Positions 1-6,914 of a stretch of 8,060 nt of DNA are shown here, one piece after another. The notes beneath the pieces were generated by a model. The model ran no database searches. It was not told the origin of the DNA and saw nothing but the letters and a program-made list of their open reading frames with translations. The stretch lies in the NCBI GenBank assembly GCA_964568355.1, contig CAZMRK010000010.1:1-8060 (forward strand), in the 5' to 3' direction. The position numbers and the translations under genes are program-made. Positions within the stretch are counted from its first letter, which is position 1. Every line of letters begins with the position of its first letter. This DNA comes from JAJPJX01 sp964568355. GTDB taxonomy: Bacteria > Acidobacteriota > Terriglobia > Bryobacterales > Bryobacteraceae.

Positions 1-2100
1 ACCCGGCGCCTTCTATCCGATCCACGCCTGGATGGAATCGGCACGGTAGTTCTGGACGAGTTTCACGAACGCCACCTGGAGGGCGATCTGGCACTGGCGC
101 TGCTGCGGCGGCTGCAAGAAACCGAGCGGCCCGATTTGCGCGTTGTGGTGATGTCGGCCACTCTGGAGGCGGGGCCGGTAGCGGACTACCTGGGCGGCTG
201 TCCGGTGCTGCGATCCGAAGGACGGCTGTATGACCTCAACATCGAGTACACGCCGCACTCGGCCGAACCGCTAGAGCAGCAGGTGCCGGCGGCGCTCGAA
301 CGGCTCGGCGGTAGTTCGGGGAGCGGGCACGTGCTGGTCTTCCTTCCGGGCGCGGCCGAGATCCGGCGCTCTCTCGGAACGTGCGCGAGCTTCGCGCAGA
401 GGAGTGGCGCGGCACTCTGCGCCTTGCATGGCGATCTTTCTCCGGAGGAGCAGGACCGGGCGGTAGCGCCATCGGACCGGCCCAAGATCATTCTTTCCAC
501 GAACGTGGCGGAAAGTTCCGTGACGATCGACGGAGTCCGGGCGGTAATCGACAGCGGAGTGGCGCGTGTGGCCAGCCATTCGCCATGGTCCGGGCTCCCC
601 TCCCTGCGAGTGGCGCGGATCAGCCAGGCGGCAGCCAATCAGCGGGCCGGTCGCGCGGGAAGAACCGGGCCGGGGCGCGTGATCCGCCTCTATCCGTTAG
701 CCGACTTCGCCCGCCGGCCTGCCCAAGACAGGCCGGAAATTGCACGGGCCGATCTGGCGCCGGTGGCTCTTCAGCTTCTGGCCATGGGATTGAGCGTCGA
801 TTCGCTGCGCTGGATGGAGGCGCCACCCGAAGAGGCGATCGGACACGCGATGGATCTTCTGCGGAGCCTGGGCGCGGCCGACGCGGCCGGGTGGCTGACA
901 GCCACGGGTCGAACGATGGCCCTCTATCCGCTGCATCCGCGGCTGGGGCGGCTGGTGATCGAGGCGGATGCCCGTGGGGTGGGAGAAGACGGCTGCGCCG
1001 CTGCCGCGGTATTGAGCGCCGGCGAGCGGCTCCCCGAACGTCCGGGGAGTTGGAGCCGCTCCGACGTGCTGGTGCTGCTGGAGGGTGAATGGAGGCCGCA
1101 GACCAGCCGGATTCTCCGGCAGATTCGCGGCGCCGTCGCGCCGCCACGGCAGAGGGGTGCCAACGAAGAGGCGTTATGTATCGCGCTGCTGGCTGCGTTT
1201 CCGGACCGGGTCGCGAAACGGCGGCATGGCGAGGAACTACAACTGGCTTCCGGAGGCCTGGCGGGACTGGCGGCGTCCAGCACCGTACGGGAGGGCACTC
1301 TGCTGGTAGCGGTGGAAGCCGAGGACCGCGCGGAGCGCCGAGGACCGCTGGTGCGGCTGGCCAGCCGGATCGAGCCGGAATGGCTGCTCGACTTGTTTCC
1401 AGACCGCATCCGGGAGGAACAGGGCGTGGAATGGAACCGTGCCGGCGAACGAGTGGATGGAATCAGCGCCCTGTATTTTGGCTCGATTGCGATTGAGGAG
1501 AGCCGCGCCGCCCCGGCGCCAGGGCCGGCCGGACAGTTGCTGGCGATGAAGGCCCGCGAAGCGGGAGTGGACCGGTTTACCGATGCGGAACAACTCGCCG
1601 GCCTTCTGGCCAGGGTGCGCTTTGCTTCGGCGCACTCCTCCCTGCCGCAGTTTGGCTCTGAGCACGTTCAGACTGCGCTGGAGTCCTTGTGCCAGGGGCT
1701 GCGCAGTTTCGAGGAGTTGCGCGCAGCCTGCCGGGAGCGCGGCCTGATACGCGCGCTGGAGCAGCAGTTCCCCCCAGGTGGGATGCGCATGTTGGAAGAA
1801 GCAGCGCCCATGCGCGTGCGGCTTCCAGGCGGGCGCCAGGTAACGGTGCATTACGATGACCAGCGCGGCCCCTGGATCGCGTCGCGCCTGCAGGATTTTT
1901 TCGGCATGAGCGAGACGCCGCGCATTGCAGGCGGCAAGGTGCCGTTAATCGTCCACCTGCTTGCCCCCAACCAGCGGCCCGTTCAGATGACGACCGATCT
2001 GGCAGGGTTTTGGGAAAGACTCTATCCGGCAGTGCGGCGCGAACTGGCGCGGCGGTATCCGCGGCACGCGTGGCCTGAGAATCCGCTGCGGATCGCGTAG
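1..2100 (+). CDS. hrpB: ATP-dependent RNA helicase HrpB, 5'-truncated by window edge
   Basis: The frame is open from base 1 to the TAG at 2098-2100, giving 699 visible residues; E. coli HrpB is about 809. The missing N-terminus would hold the Walker A motif. Visible superfamily-2 motifs in order are motif II as DEFHER (visible residues 19-24; the DEFH variant is usual for HrpB), motif III SAT (52-54), motif IV region VLVFLPG (111-117), motif V STNVAESSVT (166-175) and motif VI with QRAGRAGRTGPG (about 214-225). Winged-helix and helicase-associated regions follow, then the HrpB-specific C-terminal domain ending in RRYPRHAWPENPLRIA. The family is DEAH/RHA-type NTP-dependent helicases acting on RNA; the physiological role of HrpB is poorly defined in most bacteria. 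The gene converges on the minus-strand gene ending at 2159. No frameshift or missing motif is visible. HrpA is unlikely because the C-terminus is HrpB-type. Confidence 0.95.
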   Translation, partial: TRRLLSDPRLDGIGTVVLDEFHERHLEGDLALALLRRLQETERPDLRVVVMSATLEAGPVADYLGGCPVLRSEGRLYDLNIEYTPHSAEPLEQQVPAALERLGGSSGSGHVLVFLPGAAEIRRSLGTCASFAQRSGAALCALHGDLSPEEQDRAVAPSDRPKIILSTNVAESSVTIDGVRAVIDSGVARVASHSPWSGLPSLRVARISQAAANQRAGRAGRTGPGRVIRLYPLADFARRPAQDRPEIARADLAPVALQLLAMGLSVDSLRWMEAPPEEAIGHAMDLLRSLGAADAAGWLTATGRTMALYPLHPRLGRLVIEADARGVGEDGCAAAAVLSAGERLPERPGSWSRSDVLVLLEGEWRPQTSRILRQIRGAVAPPRQRGANEEALCIALLAAFPDRVAKRRHGEELQLASGGLAGLAASSTVREGTLLVAVEAEDRAERRGPLVRLASRIEPEWLLDLFPDRIREEQGVEWNRAGERVDGISALYFGSIAIEESRAAPAPGPAGQLLAMKAREAGVDRFTDAEQLAGLLARVRFASAHSSLPQFGSEHVQTALESLCQGLRSFEELRAACRERGLIRALEQQFPPGGMRMLEEAAPMRVRLPGGRQVTVHYDDQRGPWIASRLQDFFGMSETPRIAGGKVPLIVHLLAPNQRPVQMTTDLAGFWERLYPAVRRELARRYPRHAWPENPLRIA

Positions 2101-2117
2101 CAATCCGTGCCTGCTCC

Positions 2118-2146
2118 GGCGCGCGGCACCCCGGGCACCGCGCACC
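2118..2146. terminator. GC-rich stem-loop between convergent genes, possible bidirectional terminator
   Basis: GCGCGG at 2121-2126 pairs perfectly with CCGCGC at 2138-2143. Two further G-C pairs (2118-2119 with 2145-2146) lie beyond one C/A mismatch. The loop is 11 nt. It lies 18 bp after the hrpB stop and 12 bp from the stop of the minus-strand gene at 2159. No clean T-run follows on either strand (TTGCTTTG on plus, no run on minus), so it is not a canonical intrinsic terminator. Its position in a 58-bp convergent gap is the main argument for a termination or mRNA-end role. Confidence 0.4.
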
Positions 2147-2158
2147 TTGCTTTGAGGC

Positions 2159-4294
2159 CTACTGAATGGGGAGAGCGCTGCCGTTGCCGAAGACCAGGTT
2201 GTTGCCTTGCGTTACAGCCACGGCGAAGGGCACATCATTGCCGGTAGCTGTATCACTGGGAACCTGGAAGTCGACCTCATAGATGCCGATCAGGTTCTCG
2301 GCATACTTGGCGTTGACCACTCGCACTCCGGCATTGTTCACGCCGACCACGATCTGGCTGGTGACATTCTGATCGGTGTCGGGAATTCCGGCTTGATTCG
2401 TCCCGATTGGGGGATCGACTGGACCGAGACCGGTAACAAATGTCCGGATGATTTCTCCACGGCGGGCTGGGTTTTCCAATGTAACGTAACTGCCGTCCGG
2501 GCGAAGCAGCACAGCGCGGCTCTTGTTATCGGACATTACCGTCTGGAAGATGCCGGGGCTGATGTTCAGGATCGTCAAATTGACGGTAGCCGATCCGGCA
2601 CCGACTCTGACGGTCACTGGCACCGTCCCGGGAGTAACCTCACACGGCACCTGTACTGTCACGGCGTCCATGCCCGAACTGTAGTTATTGACCACGCTAT
2701 AAATCGGGGCATAGGCATTACCGAACTGCACGGACACATTGGCCATCACGTAGGGCAGAGGGCCGATGATGCCCGGGACGACAGCACCCTGAATACCGGG
2801 CGCGAGACCGGGGGCGATGATCGTCGCCAGGCTGCAAGGCGAGACCCAACCCTTCTGCAAACCAGCGGCGTTGTAAAAGCTATCGGAGGTAATCGACGGT
2901 CCCGGCGGAGATACGGTCAGATTAAACGTCTGACTGGAAGAACCGGCGGTAGCCGTAACCGTGACAGGTCCGGGAGTCGCGCCGGCTTGAACGGTCGTGG
3001 AGGCATAACCCTGAGCGTCCGTAGTCGCGGTAGCAGAGCCGAGGGTAGCAATCCCGCTGGCGACCGCAAAAGTGACGGAAACGCCAGCCAACGGTCCTTG
3101 GTTGCCCGTCACGCCCACCACCAGCGGTTCGGTGAACGCTGTACCGACCACCGCGCTCTGGTTATCGCCGGAAACCTTGCTCATGCCCGAGATCAAAAGA
3201 TTGGCCGTTGCCGTAAACGTGACGGCTATGGTCGGGACGCTGGTGACACGGACGCGCACTTGCACTGTTCCACCAGCCGGGCCCATGGTGACGCGCGTCT
3301 GCACTCTCCCGATGGCATTGGTCGTGGTACTGGTCTGGCTGAGAGTGGCCGAACCTTGGGGAACGTCCCAGGTTACAGCAACACCGGGAATGGGATTACC
3401 TGCCAGATCATCGATTTCGGCAACCAACACTCCGGACAGGTTGGCGCCCGGATTTGCGGATTGGTTATTCCCGGAAATGATCTTGATCAAGCCCGGGCCC
3501 CCGGGAGTCAAGGTAAAGGTGAAAGGCGTAATCGCCTGCCTGAAACCGCCGCCGACGCTGATCGTAAACTGTCCCGTCGAAGCCTGACCGGATACCAGTT
3601 TGCCGGTAGCAACCAGGTTACAGGTGGCTGTGCCGCTAGAATCCGAAAGCACGGTGTTTGGAGGCAGCCCCGGAACCGATTGGCAAGCGACACTGGGGCC
3701 CGCCGCGGGATCGGGTGCCACAATCGCTAGTTCCACACCCTCAATGCCGGCTCCAGTTTGGGTTCGCTGCACGCGCACCTGGACCGCGGGTGTCAGCGAC
3801 TCTCCAATCGCTGCGCGATATGTAGTACCCGCCTGTGGACTGACAAAAGAAATAGTAACCTGGTCGGAAGTGTTCAGAGGCACTACCTCTTGTGTTTCGG
3901 TAAACGTGACACTGGAAGTTCCGATCGACGCAGTAACTGTGCTCTGATTAACCGAAGCCACATAAATGCCGGGGAACATGAAGAGTGTATTCTGCGCAGT
4001 TCCGTCGGTTCCAGTTGTCGTCGTTGTTGCTTGCAATGTGTTCGAACCGCTGGTGCCGCTCGTGGTAGTAGATCTCGTGATCGCCCAGGTCACGGATCGG
4101 CCCGCGACCGGATTGCCGCTGGCGTCCTTGACGACCACCACCATGGGCTGAAAGTTGCCGCCGCTCGCAAAACATCCTGCACATGCCAATTGACCATTCC
4201 CAGAAACAATGGAAATGGTCTGGGCCGATCCCACTCCGGCGACGACGAGCAGGGGGATAATCGCTCCAAGGAAGAGAGACTTCAGTTTAAGCAT
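2159..4294 (-). CDS. Secreted Ig-like (Big_1-type) repeat protein with Solibacter C-terminal domain (TIGR03437-like)
   Basis: 711 residues. The N-terminus is a signal peptide (MLKLKSLFLGAIIPLL..., cleavage likely after GVGSA at 20-24), so the protein is exported. Residues about 25-134, 145-262, 266-364 and 370-463 read as four Ig-like beta-sandwich repeats of the invasin/intimin Big_1 kind. Three begin with the same signature (SGNGQ at 31, SGNNQ at 274, SGDNQ at 375) and continue with a GNPVAGRSVTW-like strand pattern. Residues about 468-711 match my recollection of the Solibacter C-terminal domain: FYNAAGLQKGWVSPCSLATI, VTVQVPCEVTPG, SPGIFQT, TGLGPVDPPIGT and IYEVDFQVP. The start at 4294 is supported by AGGAG (4300-4304) 5 nt upstream. 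Big_1 domains usually act as extracellular stalks or adhesins; the function of the C-terminal domain is not known to me. Surface or extracellular scaffolding or adhesion is inference. Confidence 0.9.
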   Translation of the reverse strand: MLKLKSLFLGAIIPLLVVAGVGSAQTISIVSGNGQLACAGCFASGGNFQPMVVVVKDASGNPVAGRSVTWAITRSTTTSGTSGSNTLQATTTTTGTDGTAQNTLFMFPGIYVASVNQSTVTASIGTSSVTFTETQEVVPLNTSDQVTISFVSPQAGTTYRAAIGESLTPAVQVRVQRTQTGAGIEGVELAIVAPDPAAGPSVACQSVPGLPPNTVLSDSSGTATCNLVATGKLVSGQASTGQFTISVGGGFRQAITPFTFTLTPGGPGLIKIISGNNQSANPGANLSGVLVAEIDDLAGNPIPGVAVTWDVPQGSATLSQTSTTTNAIGRVQTRVTMGPAGGTVQVRVRVTSVPTIAVTFTATANLLISGMSKVSGDNQSAVVGTAFTEPLVVGVTGNQGPLAGVSVTFAVASGIATLGSATATTDAQGYASTTVQAGATPGPVTVTATAGSSSQTFNLTVSPPGPSITSDSFYNAAGLQKGWVSPCSLATIIAPGLAPGIQGAVVPGIIGPLPYVMANVSVQFGNAYAPIYSVVNNYSSGMDAVTVQVPCEVTPGTVPVTVRVGAGSATVNLTILNISPGIFQTVMSDNKSRAVLLRPDGSYVTLENPARRGEIIRTFVTGLGPVDPPIGTNQAGIPDTDQNVTSQIVVGVNNAGVRVVNAKYAENLIGIYEVDFQVPSDTATGNDVPFAVAVTQGNNLVFGNGSALPIQ

Positions 4295-4350
4295 ACTGAC
4301 TCCTGTTTGATTGAAAAACCACCTGAACTGGTGAACGCGGAGAGAGTTTT

Positions 4351-4379
4351 AGTGTACCCAAAAAAAAAGAGGGGAGCAA
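4351..4379 (-). promoter_or_regulatory. Candidate weak promoter of the 711-residue gene, overlapping the upstream terminator
   Basis: Because a strong terminator lies just upstream, the gene starting at 4294 should need its own promoter. On the minus strand TTGCTC (4374-4379) and TACACT (4351-4356) are separated by exactly 17 nt. They match the sigma70 consensus at 3/6 and 4/6 positions, so this is weak. The -35 would lie in the loop and 3' stem arm of the terminator, and the 9-T tract would sit inside the spacer. The predicted leader is about 50 nt. Limited read-through is the alternative source of transcription. Confidence 0.28.
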
Positions 4380-4390
4380 TGCTCCCCTCT
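4360..4390 (-). terminator. Intrinsic (Rho-independent) terminator of the 607-residue gene
   Basis: A perfect 10-bp inverted repeat (AGAGGGGAGC at 4368-4377, GCTCCCCTCT at 4381-4390) encloses a 3-nt loop. On the minus strand it is followed directly by nine T residues (complement of the A-run 4360-4368). It starts 22 nt after the TAG of the gene at 4413. This is a textbook terminator for leftward transcription and separates the two secreted-protein genes. Confidence 0.94.
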
Positions 4391-4412
4391 CTTAGTATGT
4401 TACGGAATCTAA

Positions 4413-6236
4413 CTACTGACCCAGAACCTCACCGGAGCCAGTGGTCAACGTGATACCACCAGCACGCGGCGGATCGGGCAGAATCAGACCCAGATAGCCC
4501 ATCGCGATGTTCCGGGCTCCGACGTCGCTGACGAACGCGAAGCCGTGGCCCTTCTGGAAGTCGCAAACCGCGATCACGTAGCCCTGGAAGTTCGGGGCGA
4601 CGCTCAGCACGGTCGTCGTATAGGCCGTACCGGAAGCAACCTCACCGGTGTCAACCGGAGTGGCCGGAGCATTAGAGCCATAGAAGTTCAGACTGCAGCT
4701 TCCGGCTTGGGGCGTGGTACCGAACGGATCGGTGGTGGTGTTGGCAATCGCCAGACCAGTGTCGAAGCCGTTGGTATTGGTTACGAACGGGAACAGGATG
4801 GTGGTACGGCAAACATTCACGTTCAGAATGTTCATCGCCGTGGAGGTATCCACAAAGCGCGGGATCTGCAGGCTGGAGGAAGCAACGCCTCCCACGGCAG
4901 CCGTGTAGATTCCACCGTAGCTACCATTCACCGTGCCCGGGGTAACGGTCGTCGCGAGGGTCGCACTCGAGCCGACACTCGGAGAAGCGGTAAACCAAAC
5001 GCCGAAGTCAAACTCGTCGACGCCGGTCGGATTAGCCGCGGTGACTTCCCAAACCGCAGTGCCCGTGCCATTGGCGATCGGAATCTGAGCAACCGGGATG
5101 GCTCCACTACCGTTGCCAAAACTGCTGCTGTCCGTCGGCGCAACCCCAACAAACGAGCCATACTCGCTGATGGTGAGCGGAGCGGAGAACAGGCTACCGG
5201 TAGCCGTGCTGGCACCGAGAGCGTTCGAGCTGACATAGAGGCTGACACCGGCAGGAATGTTGTTGAAGACTGCCTTCAGGCGAGTGCCGTTGCTGGCCAA
5301 CCCGCGGCCGCCAAACTCCGGCTTGCTGTCGTAGAAACCAGTCTCTGTGTTATAGATCAGGCCAGGAATCGCCTGGTCATCTATCCCGTCCGTGCCCACA
5401 GACTCGGTACCATCCGGCTGCGTTATTTTCTGCCTGATTTTGAACGCGTTGGCAAAATTCTCCTTGTATTTCAGGATTGCCGCCGCGGTTTCCGTTGTAG
5501 CGCCGTAGCCCTCGCACTGCTGGATCGCAAACGGTACAGTGCTCGCATCGCCTGCACCAATGCTGAAGGTCAAGCTGGTCTGCACGTAGCCTACAACAAC
5601 CTGCGACTGCGTCAAAGACAACGAAGAGGCCGTCTGAGCGGGCGTCACAGTGATGATCGCATTCGCCTGGCCAGGCACGCCAGCGCCGGCCGAGATGGAC
5701 GTCGCGTTGATGCGCACGTTGGTGATGCGGAATGTCCGAGTCGGAACCACTCCGGGCGTAGCGCTAGTTCCCGGAGCAGCGATCGGCACGCCGAAAAACG
5801 TTACCGAGTTTGCCGCAACGGCGCCTTGATAGACGTTGTAGGCGGTGCCGGTGGACCCGAATTCCGTGCCATCAGCGTTCGTCGATGCGGAGCACGCCGA
5901 AACCGGGCACAGCCGTTGATAGTCCCGTGCCGGCTCGTCGATCAGAAGCATGGCTTCTGACAAACTGCCGAACAGCCGGCTGGTTACCGTCGTGCCACCA
6001 TAGTAAACGGTGATGTTGGCCGTCGGAATTGCCGTATCTGCCGGCAGTGCCGTGCCACCGGTACACGTCAGCACGATATCGCCAGTCAGCTCCGTCAGAC
6101 CTTCTGCACGGAGGAACGGCGGAACCACTGTCGTGGTACAGGTGAGGCCGACACCTTGAGCGCTCGCAGTCGACACTATCCCCATAAACAGGGCTAGTAC
6201 GGCGAGCGCAGGAATAAATCTGCGAAAAGCTGCCAT
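4413..6236 (-). CDS. Secreted protein of unknown function, acidobacterial type
   Basis: 607 residues. The N-terminus is a clear signal peptide (MAAFRRFIPALAVLALFMG..., cleavage likely after STASA at 22-26). The mature protein is rich in Thr, Ser, Ala, Gly and Val, without obvious transmembrane segments, and is predicted mostly beta. Near the N-terminus two LTCT elements (C33, C58) flank PPFLRAEGLTELTGDIV. C110 and C115 form a close pair, and C241, C476, C514 and C558 complete eight cysteines. The C-terminal part (about 475-590: TILFPFVTNTNGFDTGLAI, SCSLNFYG, NFQGYVIAVCDFQ, HGFAFVSD, GYLGLILPDP) looks like a conserved module that I associate with secreted proteins of Solibacter relatives, but I know no function for it. 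The open frame extends to 6311. ATG 6236 is chosen because AAGGAG sits 6 nt upstream and the signal peptide begins there. The strong ribosome site, tandem promoters and perfect terminator suggest high expression (inference). Confidence 0.9.
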   Translation of the reverse strand: MAAFRRFIPALAVLALFMGIVSTASAQGVGLTCTTTVVPPFLRAEGLTELTGDIVLTCTGGTALPADTAIPTANITVYYGGTTVTSRLFGSLSEAMLLIDEPARDYQRLCPVSACSASTNADGTEFGSTGTAYNVYQGAVAANSVTFFGVPIAAPGTSATPGVVPTRTFRITNVRINATSISAGAGVPGQANAIITVTPAQTASSLSLTQSQVVVGYVQTSLTFSIGAGDASTVPFAIQQCEGYGATTETAAAILKYKENFANAFKIRQKITQPDGTESVGTDGIDDQAIPGLIYNTETGFYDSKPEFGGRGLASNGTRLKAVFNNIPAGVSLYVSSNALGASTATGSLFSAPLTISEYGSFVGVAPTDSSSFGNGSGAIPVAQIPIANGTGTAVWEVTAANPTGVDEFDFGVWFTASPSVGSSATLATTVTPGTVNGSYGGIYTAAVGGVASSSLQIPRFVDTSTAMNILNVNVCRTTILFPFVTNTNGFDTGLAIANTTTDPFGTTPQAGSCSLNFYGSNAPATPVDTGEVASGTAYTTTVLSVAPNFQGYVIAVCDFQKGHGFAFVSDVGARNIAMGYLGLILPDPPRAGGITLTTGSGEVLGQ

Positions 6237-6242
6237 TTCCTT

Positions 6243-6248
6243 CTCCTT
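6243..6248 (-). promoter_or_regulatory. Shine-Dalgarno site fixing the start at 6236
   Basis: AAGGAG on the minus strand lies 6 nt before ATG 6236. The longer in-frame reading up to 6311 has no comparable site and would put 25 charged and polar residues in front of the signal peptide. This supports the shorter start. Confidence 0.88.
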
Positions 6249-6272
6249 GTGAATTGCGTAGTTGAATCGGTC

Positions 6273-6460
6273 GAAGTTCTCTTGCAACCTGAGCCTCAAA
6301 GCAAGTCTCAAAACCGTTTCACAACCTAGGGAACTTCTCCGTGTCGGGCGGAGAGGTAAAGATTTTGCCCAGTACCCTCAAGTGGGTCACCGGATCCTGC
6401 AAACTACAAGCCTGCGAGAGCACATGCGTCTTGTTTTTTGTTCTCTACTTCTGTGCTCGC
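6273..6460 (-). other. Structured 5' leader of the 607-residue gene (putative)
   Basis: If transcription starts at the promoter 6508-6536, the leader is about 265 nt. On the minus strand it can form several stems. GCGAGCACA (6452-6460) pairs with 6414-6424 (9 bp, 2-nt bulge). CCGGT plus ACCC pairs with GGGT plus ACTGG within 6369-6393 (9 pairs including one G-U, one bulged G). TCTCCG/CGGAGA (6336-6354) has a 7-nt loop. A longer stem joins GAAGTTC (6331-6337) to GAACTTC (6273-6279), continuing as CTTGC (6301-6305) with GCAAG (6281-6285). The last two structures share bases 6336-6337, so they partly exclude each other. The last stem ends 25 nt before the Shine-Dalgarno site. I could not match this to a known riboswitch class; stems of this size can arise by chance. 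Confidence 0.35.
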
Positions 6461-6507
6461 GGGATGGAAACACAAAATTGCATGGGCGTTCGGACGCGGT
6501 AAAGATA

Positions 6508-6536
6508 TTGATACCCTATCCGCACCTCAGTGTCAA
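6508..6536 (-). promoter_or_regulatory. Proximal sigma70-like promoter of the 607-residue gene
   Basis: On the minus strand a perfect TTGACA (6531-6536) is separated by 17 nt from TATCAA (6508-6513, 4/6 to consensus). The predicted start is near 6501, giving a leader of about 265 nt. The orientation and position fit the gene starting at 6236. Confidence 0.6.
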
Positions 6537-6612
6537 GAGAAATTGCTTTCCGCTCAACACGAAGCAGCCGCTTGGCGGTCGCAAAACCACCAAAAATTGA
6601 TTCACGATTCGA

Positions 6613-6642
6613 ATTAGACCACGCCAGAGTCTCTGGAGTCAA
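6613..6642 (-). promoter_or_regulatory. Distal sigma70-like promoter with palindromic operator in the spacer
   Basis: On the minus strand TTGACT (6637-6642, 5/6) and TCTAAT (6613-6618, 5/6) are separated by 18 nt. The spacer begins with a 13-bp perfect inverted repeat, CCAGAGACTCTGG (6624-6636, 6-bp arms, one central base), directly abutting the -35 box. A bound dimer there would contact the promoter, as with an operator. It lies about 100 bp upstream of the proximal promoter and points the same way. The box quality is seen in the sequence; regulation is inference. Confidence 0.6.
6624..6636. repeat. Perfect 13-bp inverted repeat, operator candidate
   Basis: The arms are CCAGAG and CTCTGG around one central base pair. 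The repeat fills most of the spacer of the distal leftward promoter. I did not notice a second copy in the intergenic region. No adjacent regulator gene is present in the window. Confidence 0.55.
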
Positions 6643-6665
6643 TAGTTTCACACTCGTCTGTCCCG

Positions 6666-6682
6666 TTTTTTTATGTTTTTTT
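6666..6682. repeat. Two helically phased T7/A7 tracts, possible intrinsic bend
   Basis: T7 runs occupy 6666-6672 and 6676-6682, with starts exactly 10 bp apart, roughly one helical turn. Read on the minus strand they are A7 tracts 24 bp upstream of the distal -35 box, about -60 to -76 from the predicted start. That suits intrinsic DNA curvature or a distal UP-like contribution. A function as a terminator is unlikely because no stem precedes them. Confidence 0.5.
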
Positions 6683-6880
6683 AATGTGGAGATGGCGAGC
6701 TCGATTGCTTGTAGACCCTTTTCGCGCAGGTTTGATCTCGGAATTGAGGGTTCCATTCTGGTTTAAAGCGACTCGTCGCCACCACTCGTGCGTTGGTGCT
6801 GGCGAAATCCGGCTGCTTGCAAACCAGGGACGTTCTACAACTGTCGTGAAAAAGGAGGCCAAACGCTGATTTTGCCCGGC

Positions 6881-6914
6881 CCGGACGGGTGGCCCCCTGC
6901 TTGTTCCGGACGGG
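6881..6914. repeat. Short direct repeat CCGGACGGG x2 upstream of the cytochrome gene
   Basis: Identical 9-mers occur at 6881-6889 and 6906-6914, 25 bp apart start to start and 26-59 bp before ATG 6940. They could be paired protein-binding sites or a chance effect of GC-rich sequence. Confidence 0.35.

Noticed and set aside
381..1147. Several overlapping open frames of 160-235 codons on both strands inside the helicase
   Set aside because: They are shadows of GC-rich codon usage; the helicase motifs run uninterrupted in frame 1.
2207..3730. 507-codon open frame on the plus strand
   Set aside because: It is antisense to the 711-residue secreted protein, is low-complexity Arg/Gly/His-rich, and shows no recognisable domain or ribosome site. 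The minus-strand frame has a signal peptide, repeats and a known C-terminal domain.
4545..5960. 471-codon open frame on the plus strand
   Set aside because: It is antisense to the 607-residue protein, with Arg-rich composition and no motif. The minus strand has a signal peptide, Shine-Dalgarno site and terminator.
6237..6311. N-terminal extension of the 607-residue protein
   Set aside because: The extra 25 residues would precede a good signal peptide, and the AAGGAG site is placed for ATG 6236.
6273..6500. Cyclic-di-GMP (GEMM-type) riboswitch
   Set aside because: Fragments such as GGGCAAA occur, but the GGACGCAAAGCC core and the paired receptor element are absent.
6262..6600. 112-codon plus-strand frame in the intergenic region
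   Set aside because: It overlaps the leader and promoter of the opposite-strand gene and shows no convincing ribosome site or domain.
6445..6756. 103-codon minus-strand frame in the intergenic region
   Set aside because: It has no Shine-Dalgarno site at 6756, spans both predicted promoters, and has no recognisable protein features.
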